A stretch of 64,000 nucleotides of DNA from Limnohabitans sp. Rim8. GTDB lineage: Bacteria; Pseudomonadota; Gammaproteobacteria; Burkholderiales; Burkholderiaceae_C. The position numbers were made by a program, and so were the translations under genes. This document shows, in pieces, positions 63,255-64,000 of the stretch (position 1 is the first letter of the stretch; every line of letters starts with the position of its first letter). Below the pieces are notes generated by a model. The model had not been told where the DNA came from and made no database searches. It worked only from the letters and a program-made list of their open reading frames with translations. The stretch is from assembly GCA_945897465.1 (NCBI GenBank), contig CAMDFK010000008.1:1-64000 (forward strand), read 5' to 3'.

Positions 63255-63740
63255 ATGATGGAAGGCATGCAAGTCCTCGCCCCACACCCTCGCCCCTGTG
63301 CTGCAACACCTGTCGCTGTCCCCGCAGCCCGCCGCCAACGCGGCTTCACCCTGATCGAGCTGATGGTCGTGCTGGCCATCATCGGCGTGCTGGCCGCCCT
63401 GATCGTGCCCAATGTGCTGGGCCGCGCAGACGATGCCCGCATCACCGCCGCCCGCACCGATGTGGGCAATGTGATGCAGGCGCTCAAGCTCTACAAGCTG
63501 GACAACCAACGCTTTCCCACCACCGAGCAGGGCCTGAACGCCCTCATCCTCAAGCCCACCACCGAACCCGTGCCCGGCAACTGGAAGCCTTATCTGGACA
63601 AACTGCCCAGCGACCCGTGGGGCCGTCCTTACCAATATCTGAATCCCGGCATCAAGGGTGAGGTGGATGTGCTGTCCTTTGGCGCTGACGGTCAGGCCGG
63701 CGGTGAGGGCAACAATGCCGACATCGGCAGCTGGCAGTAA
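63255..63740 (+). CDS. gspG: Type II secretion major pseudopilin GspG
   Basis: Main pseudopilin of the type II secretion system. The prepilin site is RGFTLIELMVVLAIIGVLAA near residue 30 (cleaved between G and F, with E5), followed by the GspG-specific LYKLDNQRFPTTEQGLNAL, DPWGRPYQY and the calcium-loop FGADGQAGGEGNNADIGSW. ATGs at 63255, 63258 and 63267 are all possible; the leader is unusually long. It overlaps gspH by 26 bases. Confidence 0.95.
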   Translation: MMEGMQVLAPHPRPCAATPVAVPAARRQRGFTLIELMVVLAIIGVLAALIVPNVLGRADDARITAARTDVGNVMQALKLYKLDNQRFPTTEQGLNALILKPTTEPVPGNWKPYLDKLPSDPWGRPYQYLNPGIKGEVDVLSFGADGQAGGEGNNADIGSWQ

Positions 63741-64000
63741 ACGCCCCCCCGCCCTGCCCCCGGGCTTCACCCTGCTGGAGCTGCTGGTGGTGGTGGCTTT
63801 GATCGCCGTGGCCACAGCGGGCGTGAGCTTGTCGCTGCGAGACAGCGCCCAAAGCGCCTTGCAGCGCGACGCCGAACGCCTGGCCGTGCTGCTGGAGACC
63901 GGGCGCGCCCAGGCCCGTGCCAACGGCCTGCCCGTGGTCTGGCGCACCCAAGACCAGACCCGCAACGCGGTGCAAAGCTTTGTGTTTGAAGGCCTGCCGC
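63715..64000 (+). CDS. gspH: Type II secretion minor pseudopilin GspH (3' end cut by window)
   Basis: Reading from the ATG at 63715 gives MPTSAAGSKRPPALPPGFTL then LELLVVVALIAVATAG, a class III prepilin signal (PPG/FTLLE). The next part, AERLAVLLETGRAQARANGL, is typical of GspH. GAGGG lies upstream of the ATG. The start is inside gspG in another frame, and the gene runs off the window after about 95 codons. Confidence 0.88.
   Translation, partial: MPTSAAGSKRPPALPPGFTLLELLVVVALIAVATAGVSLSLRDSAQSALQRDAERLAVLLETGRAQARANGLPVVWRTQDQTRNAVQSFVFEGLP

Overview
The window looks like chromosome from a betaproteobacterium of the order Burkholderiales, most likely the family Comamonadaceae (Limnohabitans/Rhodoferax-like). 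This rests on high GC, several Bug-family tripartite tricarboxylate binding proteins, trimeric porins of the Burkholderiales type, and the gene orders pilMNOPQ-aroK / ponA / cyaY-lptM-lysA and engB / cytochrome c4 / resB-ccsB. The genus is inference; no rRNA or tRNA gene was seen.

Layout. 0-5.7 kb: end of rplM, divergent rlmJ, then paaABCDE for the phenylacetyl-CoA epoxidase behind a perfect TetR-type palindrome. 5.7-12.5 kb: an Atm1-type ABC exporter, two hotdog thioesterases, an enoyl-CoA hydratase, a DUF2147 protein, a large acyl-CoA dehydrogenase and a TetR regulator with its own palindrome. 12.5-17.1 kb: aroK and a compact type IV pilus assembly cluster in which PilO and PilP are one polypeptide. 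17.2-28.8 kb: housekeeping genes (PBP1A, frataxin, LptM, LysA, MsrPQ, system II cytochrome c maturation, cytochrome c4, EngB). 28.8-31.5 kb: an alpha/beta hydrolase and two LpxL-like acyltransferases. 31.6-35.3 kb: groESL with CIRCE, a VapBC-like module, and a broken partial groEL copy with a duplicated terminator. 35.3-40.3 kb: pgi and tal divergent from zwf and an RpiR/HexR regulator, so central sugar metabolism with its likely regulator. 40.3-46.7 kb: TctDE two-component system divergent from tctCBA plus a second binding protein. 46.7-49 kb: scar of a mobile region (integrase C-terminus, XRE pseudogene, intact HipBA). 49.1-54.5 kb: a peptide ABC transporter operon with an M20 amidohydrolase inside it and no intact binding protein. 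54.7-59.2 kb: an SGNH-type fragment, a Bug protein and two porins. 59.2-64 kb: coq7, a MntA/HepT pair with a shortened HepT, an OsmC protein, ilvA behind a strong terminator-containing leader, gspC-like, gspG and the start of gspH.

Much of the window is ordinary core genome. The points most worth a second look are: a dispersed palindromic repeat that has become coding sequence inside paaD; the mosaic groEL remnant around VapBC; the PilO-PilP fusion with a short PilQ and PilM; and the terminator/C-rich leader upstream of ilvA. No clearly new defence or biosynthetic system was found.
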